Of a stretch of 5,310 nucleotides of DNA, positions 4,641 through 5,310 are shown one piece after another. The position numbers were made by a program, and so were the translations under genes. Position 1 is the stretch's first letter. Each line of letters begins with the position of its first letter. Origin of the DNA: Thermodesulfovibrio sp. (lineage in GTDB: Bacteria > Nitrospirota > Thermodesulfovibrionia > Thermodesulfovibrionales > JdFR-85); assembly GCA_027016675.1 (NCBI GenBank), contig JALUSH010000061.1, positions 1 to 5,310 of the forward strand, given 5' to 3'. The notes beneath the pieces were generated by a model. The model searched no databases. It worked only from the letters and a program-made list of their open reading frames with translations, and had not been told where the DNA came from.

Positions 4641-4976
4641 ATGGCAAATGAGTTTAAAATAACCAGAATGACAGAAAAGCAGCAGGAGACCTTTGACAGA
4701 ATGACTAAAATGGTCTCATCTTTTTTCAAAGATGCGGAACTGCCTGCTATAAGAGGGGCCTTAAGACTGGCAATGAAGGACTGGGAGGAGAAATCAGGGA
4801 TATCTGTCTCAGATGCTGAAAAGTGGTCCTTCGAAAAATATCTAAACGAATGCTGCAGACCAGTCCTTACAATGTTTGCTGAAAGGCTGATAAGACATGG
4901 ATATAACAGGAAGGCTGTAATGGGACAATTTGAAAATCTGATAGGCTTTGTCTCACAACAATATGGAAAGAAATAA
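4641..4976 (+). CDS. Small helical protein of unknown function, 111 aa
   Basis: A soluble, predicted all-helical protein that I do not recognise. Seen: MANEFKITRMTEKQQETFDRMTKMVSSFF, then ELPAIRGALRLAMKDWEEKSG, WSFEKYLNECC (adjacent Cys71-Cys72), RPVLTMFAERLIRHGYNRKAV and a final FENLIGFVSQQYGKK helix. No signal peptide or membrane segment. The start at 4641 is chosen for the GGAGG in the second of two duplicated leader repeats; a GTG start at 4566 would place translation inside the upstream terminator. The gene lies between that terminator and a degraded region leading to an ArsR-type gene, so it probably has its own promoter or depends on read-through. The vicinal Cys pair could bind a soft metal or arsenite, but nothing else supports that. 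Function unknown. Confidence 0.8.
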   Translation: MANEFKITRMTEKQQETFDRMTKMVSSFFKDAELPAIRGALRLAMKDWEEKSGISVSDAEKWSFEKYLNECCRPVLTMFAERLIRHGYNRKAVMGQFENLIGFVSQQYGKK

Positions 4977-5238
4977 AAACAGAAATCAACAACGTGCTTT
5001 CAGACATAACGACTATTTCAGCGGATATAGAACGTATATCAAGGTATTTCAGGGTAAAATAAACGATGATTGAACTTTGCTGGAGAAAGATTCGGAGGAA
5101 TTAATCTCAAAAAAGTTTCTCCATTGCTATGAGTACTTCAACTGCAATACAAAGGCAGACAAAAGACTCTATGGATCAAAAAACTAAAGGCAGCAATAGG
5201 TATCATGGTGATCTTTCTCAAGTCATGAGTTCTCTGAT
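4977..5238 (+). pseudogene. Gene-free stretch with possible remnants of a broken small gene
   Basis: No intact gene with a ribosome binding site is found here. Three short pieces in different frames look protein-like: EINNVLSDITTISADIERI... in the frame of base 4982, ending at a stop near 5066; TLLEKDSEELISKK followed by LHCYEYFNCNTKADKRLYG in the frame of base 5074, ending at TAA 5185-5187; and KLKAAIGIMVIFLKS in a third frame ending at a TGA near 5226. The C-x-EYFNC piece recalls the CWEYFNC motif of small cysteine domains, but the usual following Cys are missing. A frameshifted, decayed gene is possible; ordinary intergenic DNA is the alternative. An 8-bp inverted repeat (TGGAGAAA 5081-5088, TTTCTCCA 5116-5123) is also present. 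The ArsR-type gene's promoter and operator should lie in this stretch, but I see no convincing one. Confidence 0.25.
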
Positions 5239-5310
5239 ATGAGGAATTTCACACTCATTGCAAAGGCTATATCCAATGAAACGAGGGTAAGGATGTTGAA
5301 ACTTCTCGAA
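5239..5310 (+). CDS. N-terminus of an ArsR-family winged-helix regulator (runs off window)
   Basis: Twenty-four codons from ATG 5239 to the window edge. Seen: MRNFTLIAKAISNETRVRMLKLLE; the 'A-K-A-(I/L)-S-N-E-T-R-(L/V)-R-(I/M)-L-K-L-L' block is the characteristic start of ArsR/SmtB winged-helix repressors and related single-domain regulators. Family knowledge: these sense metals, metalloids or redox and repress nearby operons. The sensing cysteines would lie downstream, so the inducer cannot be read. ATG 5239 is the first start codon after an in-frame stop (5209-5211); the ribosome binding site is weak. It is separated by 262 nt from the preceding gene, so it may begin a new unit and may or may not control this cluster. 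Confidence 0.8.
   Translation, partial: MRNFTLIAKAISNETRVRMLKLLE

Noticed and set aside
39..4729. Minus-strand open frames throughout the window
   Set aside because: Each lies opposite a well-supported + strand gene, lacks a ribosome binding site and encodes a sequence without recognisable family features.
4963..5073. Short ORF MERNKNRNQQ... overlapping the end of the 111-aa gene
   Set aside because: There is no ribosome binding site at normal spacing, the composition is polar and low in hydrophobics, and another frame in the same bases looks more protein-like.

Overview
The window reads as a compact accessory gene cluster from an anaerobic Gram-negative bacterium with moderate G+C. Every supportable gene lies on the + strand, with tight spacing and strong GGAGG ribosome binding sites. 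A FadL-type outer membrane porin shows a diderm envelope. The ferredoxin, HdrA-like tail, thiol-redox proteins and c-type cytochrome suggest an anaerobic, redox-versatile lineage such as Nitrospirota or Desulfobacterota. That placement is an inference from general character; no marker gene is present.

Layout. (1) 1-251: the C-terminal end of a protein whose tail resembles the cysteine-containing N-terminal domain of HdrA (heterodisulfide reductase subunit A). (2) 271-1552: four tightly spaced genes, two small CxxC thioredoxin-fold proteins, a third thioredoxin-fold protein with a CPGG site, and a two-cluster ferredoxin. (3) 1569-2185: three very short methionine-rich proteins (54, 55 and 68 aa), with a palindromic hairpin terminator after the first. 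(4) 2224-3103: a membrane-anchored monohaem cytochrome c and a Met-rich protein with a membrane segment at each end. (5) 3175-4539: a FadL/OmpP1-type outer membrane protein, followed by a strong intrinsic terminator. (6) 4641-4976: a small helical protein of unknown function, preceded by a tandemly duplicated ribosome binding site. (7) 4977-5238: no intact gene, but possible broken coding fragments. (8) 5239-end: the first 24 residues of an ArsR-type regulator.

The set can be read as a thiol/Fe-S electron relay in the cytoplasm (1-1552), a periplasm- or membrane-facing module (cytochrome and Met-rich membrane protein) and an outer membrane channel for a hydrophobic substrate. High methionine content runs through genes of otherwise unrelated fold (about 15-18% in the small proteins and the membrane protein, about 9% in the porin). 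This could reflect soft-metal or metalloid handling (Cu, Ag, Hg, As) or Met-faced helices that bind hydrophobic partners. The ArsR-type start at the right edge fits a metal or metalloid theme, but it may belong to the next transcription unit. I do not recognise the cluster as any named system.
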